Shown here piece after piece: positions 22,501-32,345 of a stretch of 64,000 bases of DNA. Position 1 is the stretch's first letter. Every line of letters begins with the position of its first letter. The notes under the pieces were generated by a model. That model had not been told where the DNA came from. It saw only the letters and a list, made by a program, of their open reading frames with translations, and did no database searches. The position numbers and the translations under genes were made by a program. Source of the stretch: Amorphophallus konjac (Eukaryota > Streptophyta > Magnoliopsida > Alismatales > Araceae); contig CM040125.1 in assembly GCA_022559845.1 (NCBI GenBank), forward strand, positions 290,332,200 to 290,396,199, given 5' to 3'.

Positions 22501-24526
22501 GGCCCTCTTAGAGCTGAAAGACAGGATGACTCAAGCCCCGGTCCTTTGCCTACCCGACTTCTCCAAGGTCTTTGAAGTCACATGTGATGCCTCGGGGGTC
22601 GGGATTGGAGGAGTCCTTAGCCAAGAAGGTCACCCTGTGGCCTACTTTAGTGAGAAGCTTTGTGAGGCTAAGACTAGATACTCCACCTATGACAAAGAGC
22701 TCTACGCCGTGGTCCAATCCCTTCGGCATTGGAGACACTATCTCCTCCCCAGTGAGTTTGTGATTTTCTCCGACCATGAGGCATTAAAATATCTCAACAC
22801 CCAACAAAAGCTCAATGCCCGCCATGCCCGCTGGGTGGAGTACATTCAGTCCTATACCTTTGTCCTCAAGTACAAAATGGGTAGTGAGAACCGGGCCGCC
22901 GATGCCCTTAGCCGGAGGGTGACTTTGCTATCCACTATCCAAGCAGAAGTCACCGGGTTTGAGAGAGTGAGAGAAGAGTACCCCACTTGTCCCGACTTTG
23001 GGACCATCCATAACACTCTCTCCACCCAACCCCTTAAGGAACATGAGGGGTTCATTCTCCAAGATGGGTACCTCTTCAAGGGTACTAGGCTGTGCATACC
23101 CCGGACATCCCTTAGAGATTTCTTGGTGAGGGAGTTACATGGGGGTGGCTTGGCTGGCCACTTTGGGGTCCAAAAGACCATTGAGCTGGTAGAGAGACAA
23201 TTCTATTGGCCTAGCCTTAAGAGAGAGGTGGCCAACATTGTTGGTCAATGCCGTACTTGTGCCTCCGCCAAACAGGTGAAGCAAAACACCGGGCTCTACA
23301 CACCCCTCCCCATCCCAGACCGCCCATGGGAAGACTTGAGCATGGACTTCATCCTGGGCCTCCCCAAGACCCTACGCAAGCATGATTCTATCTTTGTGGT
23401 GGTGGATAGGTTCTCTAGGATGGCCCACTTTATTCCCTGCTCCAAAACCTCCGATGCCTCAAGGGTAGCCCGGCTATTCTTTGATGAGGTGGTCCGCCTC
23501 CATGGACTACCCAAGACCATTGTCTCTGACCGGGATGTCAAGTTCACTAGTTATTTTTGGAAAACCTTGTGGCACCTTTTGGGCACTCTTCTCAAGTTCT
23601 CTACCGCCTACCACCCCCAGACTGACGGCCAAACTGAGGTTGTCAATCGTAGTCTCGGAAACTTGCTCCGTTGTCTAGTTGGGGACCATCCTGGGAATTG
23701 GGACCTCCTCTTGCCCCAAGCTGAATTTGCATATAATGATTCTGTCAATAGGTCCATAGGAAAGAGTCCATTTGAGGTAGTGCATGGATATAGTCCTAGA
23801 AAGCCTTCGGATCTCATACCCCTCCCCCCTCATGCTAGAGTGTCAGTCTCAGCTGAGTCATTTGCACAACACATCAAAGAATTGCATGAAGATATCCGCA
23901 AGCATATAGGCAAAAGCAATGAGGCTTACAAAAAGCGGGCTGATGCTCATCGGCGACACTGTGAGTTCCAGGAGGGAGACCAGGTGATGGTGAGAACGGA
24001 GCGGCTCCTCCCAGGGCCCGCCTCCAAACTGAGGGCACGGGGTTCGGGACCCTTTCGGGTTCTACGACGGATTGGTACCAATGCTTATGAGTTAGACTTA
24101 CCTGAGGGCTTTGGGGTTCACCCCACTTTTAATGTGGCGGACCTAGTGTGCTACAAGGGCCCCACGGTGGAACCCAGTCAGGATCTTGAACCTCTACCCC
24201 CCCTTGTGAGTGACCCTCCCGGAGCGAAATTACCACCCCAATTGAGAGGCCGGCTTGAGCAAGTGGAGGCAATACTGGATGAACAAAGTACACTTACCAG
24301 GAACAGGGTCTACCAGCGCTACCTCGTGAGGTGGAAGGGCCGTCCCCCGACCGAGGATGCATGGGTAAGCCGAGAGGACTTGATGCGCCTGGACCCGAGC
24401 CTGCTGGAGCAGTATGAGAGGCGATTGGACCCCTACTCGACGGGGTCGAGTTCTCCCCACCCCGGGGGATTTGATGAGGACATCTCCCAGTATTCACTAT
24501 GGCACGAGGCGTCCCCGACTTCGTGA
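19532..24526 (+). CDS. Gag-pol polyprotein of chromovirus R, with chromodomain
   Basis: 1664 codons, uninterrupted. Gag covers about residues 1-330. The zinc knuckle CFRCSGYGHIATQC is at about 380. The aspartic protease has LDNGSS at about 487, where DTGS or DSGS is usual. Reverse transcriptase has YFDDILIYS at about 871. RNase H has TCDASG at about 1016. The integrase HHCC finger starts at HGGGLAGH (about 1202) and the catalytic region includes LSMDFILG, IVSDRD and HPQTDGQTE (about 1270-1366). A GPF module (GPFRVLRRIGTNAYEL) and a chromodomain-like end (YLVRWKGRPPTEDAW, about 1578-1630) follow. The last 18 codons lie in the 3' LTR. Start choice: ATG 19532 is first, but ATGs at 19568 and 19628 are equally plausible. 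The order and intactness suggest a protein able to drive copying and integration. Confidence 0.93.
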   Translation: MHIVRRCIAQPCMTTRSGTPYQHHSASSSQTTMEPNPHEEPDHNGARHPDPMGFVMEGMADIMVRLDDITRRLGQLETHMPRLNERVAPPPREEPVNREPHHELPPEPHRGPIPRGNERPPRDNPDDHLMRLVKVDAPTFDGSHHPSIYLDWEAAMDQYFDWYPMTEDRRVRLARMQLIKLAKTHWLNVEALRIVRREAPITTWGAMKEQLRIKYVPPSYHQNLLDEWQALTQEGKPVMDYIEKFDYYLLKCGVQEDPAVTLSRFRNGLQFHIKKELFMRQVTTLEQAYQVARDAEKFTRFTRFTPPRGVDPKAMAPRPNPLPPQRGLLPIPPGTQPTRVAPPNHTPFPRPTNGPQNPTPTRLNPTPTKGAQNPPSGPQCFRCSGYGHIATQCPTKSASNLYIEEATPQTQVEYEGELEVYEPSQEWEEEYESHLLGAHQEQPSPSADPPLGVVRCTLTQTQEHDWRRTTIFHTYIRVGNHVRKVILDNGSSVNVVSPDTVKLLGLTITPHPQPYRVAWIDATSAPVSTRCLVPITFQSYQGQVWCDILPMEVGSILLGRPWIYDVDATFYGRVNTCVFTHEGKKILLNPTPPRPSPKKTPPSLEGTPTPPIPQNPTPSPPNLTPSLPSPSPSLSVVQEPTRSLHLVTRQEFEEEVSQGGQVCAIVICLGDSTPTNPHPIEIQQVLEEFQDVFPEELPDKLPPMRDVQHAIDLVPGATLPNLPHYRLNPTEHAELRRQIEELIKKGFLRLSKSPCAVPALLTPKKDGTWRMCVDSRAINKITVKYRFPIPRLDDMLDMLAGATIFSKIDLKSGYHQVRIRPGDEWKTAFKTKDGLYEWLVMPFGLSNAPSTFMRLMTEVLRPFIGKFLVVYFDDILIYSQSKKAHLDHLRQVCITLRKESLFANPGKCHFMTNQLAFLGYIVSSQGVSMDPEKVQAIIEWPEPKNIHEARSFHGLATFYRRFIRGFSTITSPITDCLKKGNFVWTKAASKALLELKDRMTQAPVLCLPDFSKVFEVTCDASGVGIGGVLSQEGHPVAYFSEKLCEAKTRYSTYDKELYAVVQSLRHWRHYLLPSEFVIFSDHEALKYLNTQQKLNARHARWVEYIQSYTFVLKYKMGSENRAADALSRRVTLLSTIQAEVTGFERVREEYPTCPDFGTIHNTLSTQPLKEHEGFILQDGYLFKGTRLCIPRTSLRDFLVRELHGGGLAGHFGVQKTIELVERQFYWPSLKREVANIVGQCRTCASAKQVKQNTGLYTPLPIPDRPWEDLSMDFILGLPKTLRKHDSIFVVVDRFSRMAHFIPCSKTSDASRVARLFFDEVVRLHGLPKTIVSDRDVKFTSYFWKTLWHLLGTLLKFSTAYHPQTDGQTEVVNRSLGNLLRCLVGDHPGNWDLLLPQAEFAYNDSVNRSIGKSPFEVVHGYSPRKPSDLIPLPPHARVSVSAESFAQHIKELHEDIRKHIGKSNEAYKKRADAHRRHCEFQEGDQVMVRTERLLPGPASKLRARGSGPFRVLRRIGTNAYELDLPEGFGVHPTFNVADLVCYKGPTVEPSQDLEPLPPLVSDPPGAKLPPQLRGRLEQVEAILDEQSTLTRNRVYQRYLVRWKGRPPTEDAWVSREDLMRLDPSLLEQYERRLDPYSTGSSSPHPGGFDEDISQYSLWHEASPTS

Positions 24527-24868
24527 CCCATTGGAGAAGTGGTTCTCATATCTATCTTTATTTTCTTGCTTATGTATTTTCTTTTATTTGAGTCATATCA
24601 GGTGTAATTGTCTTTTATTTGAGTCCACTATCTAGGTTTAAGGATTAATTAGCCATAGTGAGTCACTTGGGCCCTTAGTTGAGGGTGTTAGGCCCACTTA
24701 GTGGGCTTGGGCCCAGGGGCGCCCCCTTCTTGACTCATAGTTTTCTGTAGTTGTGTTAAATGTCAGGGGGTTTTGTGTAAAGGTCCTAGCTCTATATAAG
24801 GACCCCCCCTCCCTCCTTTGTAGCAGCTTTGATGAATTAAGAAATTTGCCACCCAATATTGTCTCTAG

Positions 24869-24901
<33 letters not shown>

Positions 24902-26871
24902 ACTCTCTCTCACTATAGGGGCCGGCCCCTTTCTCTCTCTTCCCTCCCCCCCTTCTCTCTCTCTCCCAAGGGCGAACCTGCCCCTTCACCTCCCCTCTCC
25001 CTCCTCCACCTCATCAGCCACCTCACCATTCAACCCTTCACCTCCCCTAGGCCCATAACTACCATCAATACCCACCACTTCCCTAGTAACCCTTCCTATT
25101 CCCCATACACCATCTCCACACCCAATACACCCCTCCCTCTTCCCCAAGCAACTCTCCCTCTTCCCCACACCCTCATTAACAGCCCTCACCCAGCCATTAC
25201 CCACCCCCCTAGCTGGTTGCGCAACACTTCCCTGGCCATTCCCCCTCTCCCATTGCCTTGGCCGAAATCACCACTCCCCCTACCTGCTGCGGTTCCCCCT
25301 TCCTCCCCCCTCCACACACCCCTTCCCCACCTATTCTTCCCCCCCTCCACAGCCCTAGATCCCCTCCTCATCCAACCCTCCACCCCACAGGCCCCTCCAT
25401 TACCACCTCCTACCCATACTCCCTTGTTCTTCCCCATCTTCACATAAGAGTCTGCAGGTGACAGTTCAGGTCTCGACTTGCAGAAGTTTTTCCCGGAGTC
25501 ATACGGCGACATCCTGGTGCGTGGCCTACATCGACGGAAAGGTCTGCGGAACCTCTTCGCAGGCGAGGTGGAATCGTCCGGTTTCGACTTCGTGGCCATT
25601 CAAGACGGCGATTCTCCCACGACTGGTCCAGTTGTCCCCTGCAGAGGACCTGAGCTCGGTGGAAAGCTGCTCCACGACCAACGGTGCCGGAATCAGACCC
25701 AAGTCTCTTCTACGAAAATACTCCTCCCCCTGTCTGCGACCAAGATCAAGAAACAGAAGTGCGTTTGGTCCCCGGGAGCGTGATTTCTGATTTTTCCCCT
25801 CCAGTCACTCGGGGCAGTCTGCTCAGGTCTGCTTCGACCCACAGTCAGTCAACAACGGCCCCCGGATCACTCCGACCCCGGAAGACATCCCCGCCAGTTT
25901 TGCTGCAAGGGGGATTCGACCACGGTTCCAGATCTTCAAGCGGTTCGAGAATCGGAGTTCGGGAGTCCCAGGTACCGTTCCTGCAAGCTACTGCAACAAT
26001 TCTGTGGGTACCGGCTCTCAGATCCTACCTCCAGTTCGCACTTCTACCACGGCCAGAGACTGCGTCCGATTAAATCAGTAAAATTCAGAGGTGTCCCTGG
26101 CCCAGTCACGAAGACTACGCAGGTGGTCTCGCCATCGGCAAAATTCCTGAGGGTGAGATACGACTGCTGCACCGCCTCCTGCCCCTGTCCACAGCAAGCG
26201 AGCAGAATCGACGGAGACATCCGCTCCACCGTCGGGGACACATTTCCCCCACCCGCCTGGCCGGCTTAACGCCCCTCCCTGCGTGGAGGTACATTTTGGT
26301 TGTAATAAGTTAATCCCCACCCCGAGATCACCCCTCCTGCGAGAGGCGTAGTGGTGTAACGGTTAACCCGCAGGTTGAAGCTACCCCGCCGCGGCGTCCG
26401 GGTACATACCCACGCCTCCCGGCGCGCCCGTCGTCTCCGGCCGGGATCGGTGTTTTCACACCGATCAGGTGAGCAGCTGGTCCCTCTCCTGGTCCTTTCA
26501 ATTGCTTTGCTCGTTTAGTATCGTTTTCTTAGTTCGCCGGCGGTGAGTGAGAGCTTGAGCATGAATGTTTGATTTCGCCGTGAGTATCCACCGTGGTAAG
26601 TGAGGGAGAGCCACCCTAAACCCACGCCCCAGCGTGCTGGCCCGCCCATAAAGGGGGCATCCCAGGCCCATTAGGGGTCAACCATAAGCCCACCAACCGG
26701 TGGAAACCTTGGGGTCCCACCCCGGACCCTCGCCGTCATCATTCGGGCCCACCCGGGTGCACGTGTGCGTCGTGTGAGCTCGGCCACTCGGTGAGCCATT
26801 TGAGTGCTTGTATGCTTGTGGATTGGTAGGTCCAAGGGTCAAACATCTCATTAGTGGGCTGTGCCACATCA
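24472..26871 (+). repeat. 3' LTR of chromovirus R
   Basis: It is nearly identical to the 5' LTR: differences seen are A/G at 18948 versus 26361, C/T at 19110 versus 26523, and a CT tract four bases longer. It encodes the last 18 codons of the polyprotein (DEDISQYSLWHEASPTS). It ends CCACATCA followed by the GTGCC duplication. Confidence 0.93.
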
Positions 26872-29674
26872 GTGCCCCTGGCCCGGATGGCTATACTGGC
26901 AGTTTCGTTCAAAATGCTTGGCATGTAATTGCAGACACTGTCACTAAGGCCATTCAGGAGTTTTTCACTGACAGAAAACCCCTTCCAAGAAATTTCACAG
27001 CCACAGTCATTGCCCTTATTCCAAAGACAAAGAATGCTAATGATATTTCTGAGTACAGGCCGATCAGTTTATGTAACTTTTCCTATAAGATCATCTCAAA
27101 AATCCTAAGCAACAGAATGCGTAGAATTCTTCCATTACTCATTTCTAAGGAGCAAACTACTTTTGTCAAAGGCAGGCACATCATTGAGAATATTGCTTTG
27201 GCCCAGGAGCTGGTTCAAGAATTAGGCAGAAAAACAAGAGGTAGCAATGTCATTCTCAAACTGGATATGGCTAAGGCATATGACAGAATTGAATGGGATT
27301 TTCTTACTGCAGTCCTAAAGAAGTTTGGTTTTGATACTCAGTTCATCACTATGATTGAAAATCTGATTACAAATTGCTGGTTCTCTATAGCTTTAAATGG
27401 AGATTTAGCTGGTTTTTTCAAATCAACCAGAGGCATCCGTCAAGGTGACCCCATTGCCCCCATTCTTTTTATACTGGCCCAAGAATCTCTCAGCAGGTTA
27501 CTTAAGGATCAATTTGGCAAAGGGAAGGTGGGCTGGTATTCTGGCCCTAGAAGGTGCCCATCCATATCTCACCTCCTTTTTGCTGATGACACTTTAATCT
27601 TTGCTAATGCTAGTGCCACCTCTCTCCGAAATCTCATGCACACCTTAAAAACTTATGAGAAAGCATCAGGGCAACTGATAAATATTAGCAAGAGTGGTTT
27701 TCTTATACACTCTAACAGCAGCTCCACTCTCAGAAGAAGACTAGAAAACATTACTGGTTTCTCTAGACAAACATTTCCACAAAAATACCTGGGCTATCCT
27801 CTGGTTTTGGGCAGAACTAAAAAAGTTTTTTTTGCTGGCATTATCACCACCATTCAGAAACGTATAGAAGGATGGCAAGCTCGATTACTATCGCAGAGTG
27901 CTCGTCTAATCTTGATCAAACATGTTCTGTCGTCCATCCCAATTTATATTCTAGCATCCACCCCTCTGCATGCTGGCATACATCAGCTGTTGGACAGATC
28001 TTTTGCTAACTTCTTCTGGGGCTCCACCAACTATGGTAACAGAAAACATTGGAGATCTTGGAAATCTGTGTGCAAACCTATTGCGCAGGGCGGTCTTGGG
28101 ATCATGTCCATAAGACATATGGACCTTGCTTTACGGATTAAAATGCTGTGGAATGGTCTACATTCTCACTCCCTCTGGGCAGAGTTTTTCAGGGCAAAGT
28201 ACATCCAGAATGAACATCTTACTGAGGTAAATTTCAAAGGCATGAAGGGCATAAACAGAAGCAGCTGGATTAAAGCAAAAACAGAAATTTTGCATAATCA
28301 GAGGGCTATACTGGGTGATGGGGCTCAAACAAACTTCTGGAAGGATAAATGTCTGGGAAACAAAACTCTTGCCTCTTATGTATGCAGTGATAGTATTCCC
28401 AATATAAATGCAACTGTTAGGGATATTATCATGACTCCGAGCCCGAAGGACACTCATGCTTTGGAACTACACCTACCAGTTGATATCAGGAGAACATTGA
28501 CACCATCCATTTTGACTCCATAATCTGATCAATTCATTTGGTCTTATTCAGGAAATGGGGATTTCTCTGTCTCCTCCACTTATAAAAAAATGATGCATAC
28601 CCAACACTCACAGCTGATGGAGATGAGTATCAACTGGAATCGCATATGGTCCCCATGGATTCCAAGCAAGATATCCCTGCATATCTGGAAAGTATTTTTC
28701 AACTATCTACCCACTGATCAGAATATTAAAGATTGTGGTATCCCTATATGCTCCAAATGCAAATGCTGTCAGAACCATACTGAAGAGGACAATGACCATC
28801 TATTTATTAAGAGTGATTGGGCTGTGGACATTTGGTCTTTCTTTCAATCTAAAGGATTGGAGATAGGAGGTCGGACAATCAGAGATTTCATTTCTAAAAC
28901 TATTCAAATTTTTACTGGTAAATCTCTTTTTGGTCTCTTCATTATTGCTGTGACTGGCTTCAGTTTGTGGGAGATGTGGATCACTAGAAATTCTGTCATC
29001 CATGAGGGCAAGTCTCCAAAAACTCAGAACATGATTCACAAAATTCTTTCACAGGTTCAGCAATCGCTTTCACTGTCAAAGCTTCTGGAAGATAAACTAC
29101 AAAGGGAAACAATCTTATTTGCTTGTGGTATTCAGTCCATCAGGAATAACAATCCAAAGGTGAAACTCATTAAATGGCAACTTCCTCCTTGGCCTTATAT
29201 CAAACTGAACACCGATGGTGCTTCAAAGCTTGCTCAGGTTTCGGGTGGGGGTGGAGTAATCAGGGACTCACATGGATCAATTATCTTGGCCTTTTCCCAT
29301 TTTTATGCTCAAGCCAGTAGCATGATGGCAGAAGCTAGAGCTCTTATGGATGGTCAAAAATATCTGAGAACTATTACTTCACAGCCGAGCAACATTGAGT
29401 GTGACTCTCAAATTCTGGTCCAAGTTATTAATCAAAAGATTCATTGTCCTTGGGAGATCCTCAAGTATGTGAGGGAAATTCAGGCCCTTCTTTCAGCAAA
29501 TGATACCATCACTCATATCTTTCGTGAGGCGAATAAGGTGGCAGATTCTTTGGCCAATCTTACTTCCATAAACAAATGTAATTTTTATTTTTCTTCTCAG
29601 CAGCAGCTTCCTAGTTATATTAGAGGTGCTGCCCGTTTGGATAAGCTAGGAATGCCTAGCATCCGCACAATGTA
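26872..29674 (+). pseudogene. LINE ORF2, 3' part: reverse transcriptase, zf-RVT and RNase H
   Basis: It continues ORF2 after chromovirus R. Reverse transcriptase motifs appear in order: YRPISLCNFSYKIISK, LDMAKAYDRIEWDFL, RGIRQGDPIAPILF and the catalytic LLFADDTLIFA. Then comes a zf-RVT region (W-x-IWSPWIPSKISLHIWKV with a Cys-rich CSKCKCC cluster) and a C-terminal RNase H (LNTDGASK, AEARAL, ECDSQ, EANKVADSLANL). One in-frame TAA at 28521-28523 separates the reverse transcriptase part from the zf-RVT and RNase H part. Otherwise the frame is open to 29675. This order of domains is that of plant L1 elements. Confidence 0.9.
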
Positions 29675-30004
29675 ATTCTTTAGATTCATCCATATGAATA
29701 AAATCACTTCCTAGCTGTGCATTGGACCCCCAATGTACCTAGGATAGGTTTTTGATAAAAAATGGACTGGGTAGTCTATCGCATGGCCGCGCAATGGTCC
29801 GATTGCTAAAAAATTATGGTCTTTTCTCTCTCTATCCGTGGTTTTATCCTTGGTTTGTTTCAACCATTTCTCTGTAGTTTCTCAACCAAATGAGGTGCCA
29901 TTTTGACTGGTTGGAAGATAATTGCATTATCTATGGATTTTCTTTTGATATCTCGAGTGAATATTCATTGGAAACCCTAATTTCGGGGCTGGCTTCTTAG
30001 GCTC

Positions 30005-30011
30005 TATAAAT
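30005..30011 (+). promoter_or_regulatory. TATA box of LTR C
   Basis: CTATAAATAGACCC lies in LTR C downstream of its palindromes, at the expected U3/R boundary position. Confidence 0.55.
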
Positions 30012-30949
30012 AGACCCTAAGGGTAAGCTTTGAAAAGGGGGGAGATTTCTGGTCGACGGCGAAGCTCTGCCGGATTGTTGAGTAACCCAAGACATGGAGG
30101 GAGGCCTTCTACGTCCGCATAGGCCTCTGGTTTAGGGATTACACCATTCGTTTGAGTCATTAGTTCACTAGTCCCCCTGTTGGTTCTCTCATTGCATGCA
30201 TCGTTCTCTTTTCTTCCATCTGCTTTTCTTCATCCTCTCATCACATTACATACATCTTCCTATGTTTTTGGTGCCCCTATGGGTTTAAAAACCTCCAGGT
30301 ATCCCCCGCTTCATTTGGTTATGTTCGTTTCTTTCTCTTTCGGCATTTACTACACATTTTAGTTCTAATATTGGGTCTCTTTTGTGGTCTACACTTTGTT
30401 TTGCAGGTCATCAGCGTCCTAACACGAGGCCCACTCCTCCTGGCCCGCCGGGAAGGGTGGAGGTTGAGATCCCACGTGTTGAACCCCCTCCTTGTGGGTA
30501 TTACTAAATAGATTTTGATGATGACCAAACACTATTTTTATGTGTGAATTGAAATTGAGTTGTTCCAACATGAAAAGCTTTGGAAATGCACATCCTTGAT
30601 GTAGACTTGGAGCTTTTGGAGGTACAAGAATAACTTCATCTGGTAAGGCTTTTTGAACGTAAAATTACAATGCTAAATCTAATTCAGAATGTATGTCTTT
30701 ACAGGGCAAGGAACGTGCTTAAGGAACTCGAGGACGGTTGGTGAGATCGACTTCAACATATTGACTTTTGAATGTGTGGTTTGAAGTTCTTTATTTTGAA
30801 CTCAAGGATTAAATTGGTTTAGAACTTATCTAAGTTTAAATGGTTTGAGTTTCATTCCCTCTCATGCTTTAAAAACCATCTTGAAACCCCTAGACTTGTT
30901 CTTGGACTTAGTGGGTCTTTCAATCAATCTTTTGGATGTTCTGGAACAT

Positions 30950-31155
30950 GGGTCGACCCATTGGGTCGACCACTAGGTCCCCTGGTTCTGTTAACGTGGG
31001 TCTTTTATCTCCAACTGAAAGGGTCGACCCCCAGCCGCAAGGGTCGACCCCTGGTGATTATTTTTTAGAACCCGGCGGGCTCCTTCACTAGACCTGCAAG
31101 GGTCGACCCCAAGGGTCGACCCATTCACTCGAGGGTCGACCCCAAGGGTCGACCC
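30950..31155. repeat. Array of GGGTCGACCC palindromes in the S1 LTR
   Basis: Seven perfect 10-bp palindromes start at 30950, 31021, 31041, 31100, 31113, 31133 and 31146, plus a 9/10 copy at 30963. Several come in pairs separated by three bases. Four more perfect copies lie in the pol-env spacer at 61893-62006. Confidence 0.92.
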
Positions 31156-31708
31156 TTTCTGGTCTGGGCGGCGCCGTGATTGTGGACTCTTGGCATTTCG
31201 ACCAAATGGTCCAACCACACTTGTGTGTCTGTCCTTAATCCACTCCATAACAAGTGGATCTTGTCCCATGGCTGTCCCTTGACCACCCTTGGCCTATATA
31301 ACAACTTGTAGAGGATGAAACCCTAAGAGAAATTTGTATGTCCTGATTTTGGGTTTCTTCCTAACATTTGTGTGTGCAGGTCGCAGCAGCCACCTCTAGC
31401 CCTTGTTCCACCTTGGTGTGTGCGTGAATGTGAAGGGAAGAAGGAGGAATCAAAGTTCCAATCAAGCCTCTGCTGCTGGCTGCGTGCAAAATCGAGATTC
31501 AGCCACATCTGAGCCAAGATCGTCAAGAACGGTCATCGTGCTGCACAAGTGTTTGATAAAATTCGCAGAAGAGAAAGGGGGAGCTCCAACCAGGATAAAT
31601 CAATCCTTCTTCAGTCTTTCCATTCTGAATCATTTAGCTTAAACTTGAGCATATGTTTGTAATCATTATTTCAGATATTTGTGTGTGGTGTTCGTGTTTG
31701 GTAACACG

Positions 31709-31972
<264 letters not shown>

Positions 31973-32280
31973 GCCTTAATCCTCCGTGTGAGGGGTGGAC
32001 GTAGGGGACACGGCAGTGTACCCGAACCACCTAAAAATTTCGTGTGTCAATTGTGGTTTGCTATTCCGTTTACTTGTCGAGTGGGCTTCACGGTGAGGTG
32101 AGCATTCACCATTTTCTCTATCAATCACACCCACTTCACACGCATTCACGAGTGTGATCCTGTTCGTGTAAGGCTAGAGCTTGTGTGCATAATTAGTATA
32201 GAATTCACGTAGGTAGTTTCTTTTAATTGGCCATCAATTCACTCCTCCCCTCTTGATTGCCACCTCCGGGACTCAACAAT

Positions 32281-32292
32281 TGGTATCAGAGC
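32281..32292 (+). other. Primer binding site of Sirevirus S1
   Basis: TGGTATCAGAGC, matching initiator tRNA-Met, starts two bases after the LTR end. Confidence 0.9.
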
Positions 32293-32345
32293 CTTGGTCT
32301 CTGTTTAATCTCGACCACACGGTCGTCAGAGCTAGATCCCATTAA

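Larger units (their letters stand above)
17063..26871 (+). mobile_element. Young, apparently complete chromovirus R (Ty3/gypsy), CRM-like
   Basis: The 9.8-kb element has LTRs at 17063-19458 and 24472-26871 and a perfect 5-bp target duplication GTGCC (17058-17062 and 26872-26876). A methionine-type primer site, one long open polyprotein and a purine tract (GGGGGAT, 24465-24471) complete it. By eye the LTRs differ by two substitutions and a CT-repeat length change. The LTR start TGATGAGGACATC, and a polyprotein that runs into the 3' LTR, recall centromeric CRM elements. The chromodomain and GPF module confirm chromovirus; the CRM assignment is less sure, and Galadriel or another branch is possible. 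Confidence 0.92.
14165..29760 (+). mobile_element. L1-type LINE retrotransposon, full length, split by chromovirus R
   Basis: The ends are set by a target duplication AATGGACTGGG (14149-14159 and 29761-29771) and by a 3' terminus reading TTTTTGATAAAA. Removing R leaves about 5.8 kb, a normal plant L1 length. ORF1 and ORF2 are both recognisable. It was inserted into LTR C. The damage is modest: one frameshift and one stop in ORF1, one stop in ORF2, plus the R insertion. Confidence 0.85.
13514..30492 (+). mobile_element. LTR C (Ty3/gypsy type, TGTTGACACCC start), split by the LINE
   Basis: LTR sequence lies at 13514-14160 and 29761-30492, joined across the LINE insertion. It starts TGTTGACACCCATTTTT right after the interrupted gag (flank CCGAG). 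TATAAAT lies at 30005-30011. The opening resembles the LTR of element G read on the minus strand (TGTTGACACCCGTTTTT), so the two families are related. Spaced palindromes sit at 13739-13756, 13877-13895 and 13983-14001, upstream of the TATA box. The LTR is not followed by its own primer site because Sirevirus S1 begins at 30493; the rest of C should lie beyond the right edge. Confidence 0.6.

Noticed and set aside
19600..24500. Many open frames antisense to the polyprotein of R
   Set aside because: They overlap conserved domains on the other strand and have no motifs of their own.
19532..24526. An integrated pararetrovirus
   Set aside because: LTRs, a primer site, integrase and chromodomain identify a Ty3/gypsy chromovirus; no movement protein is present.
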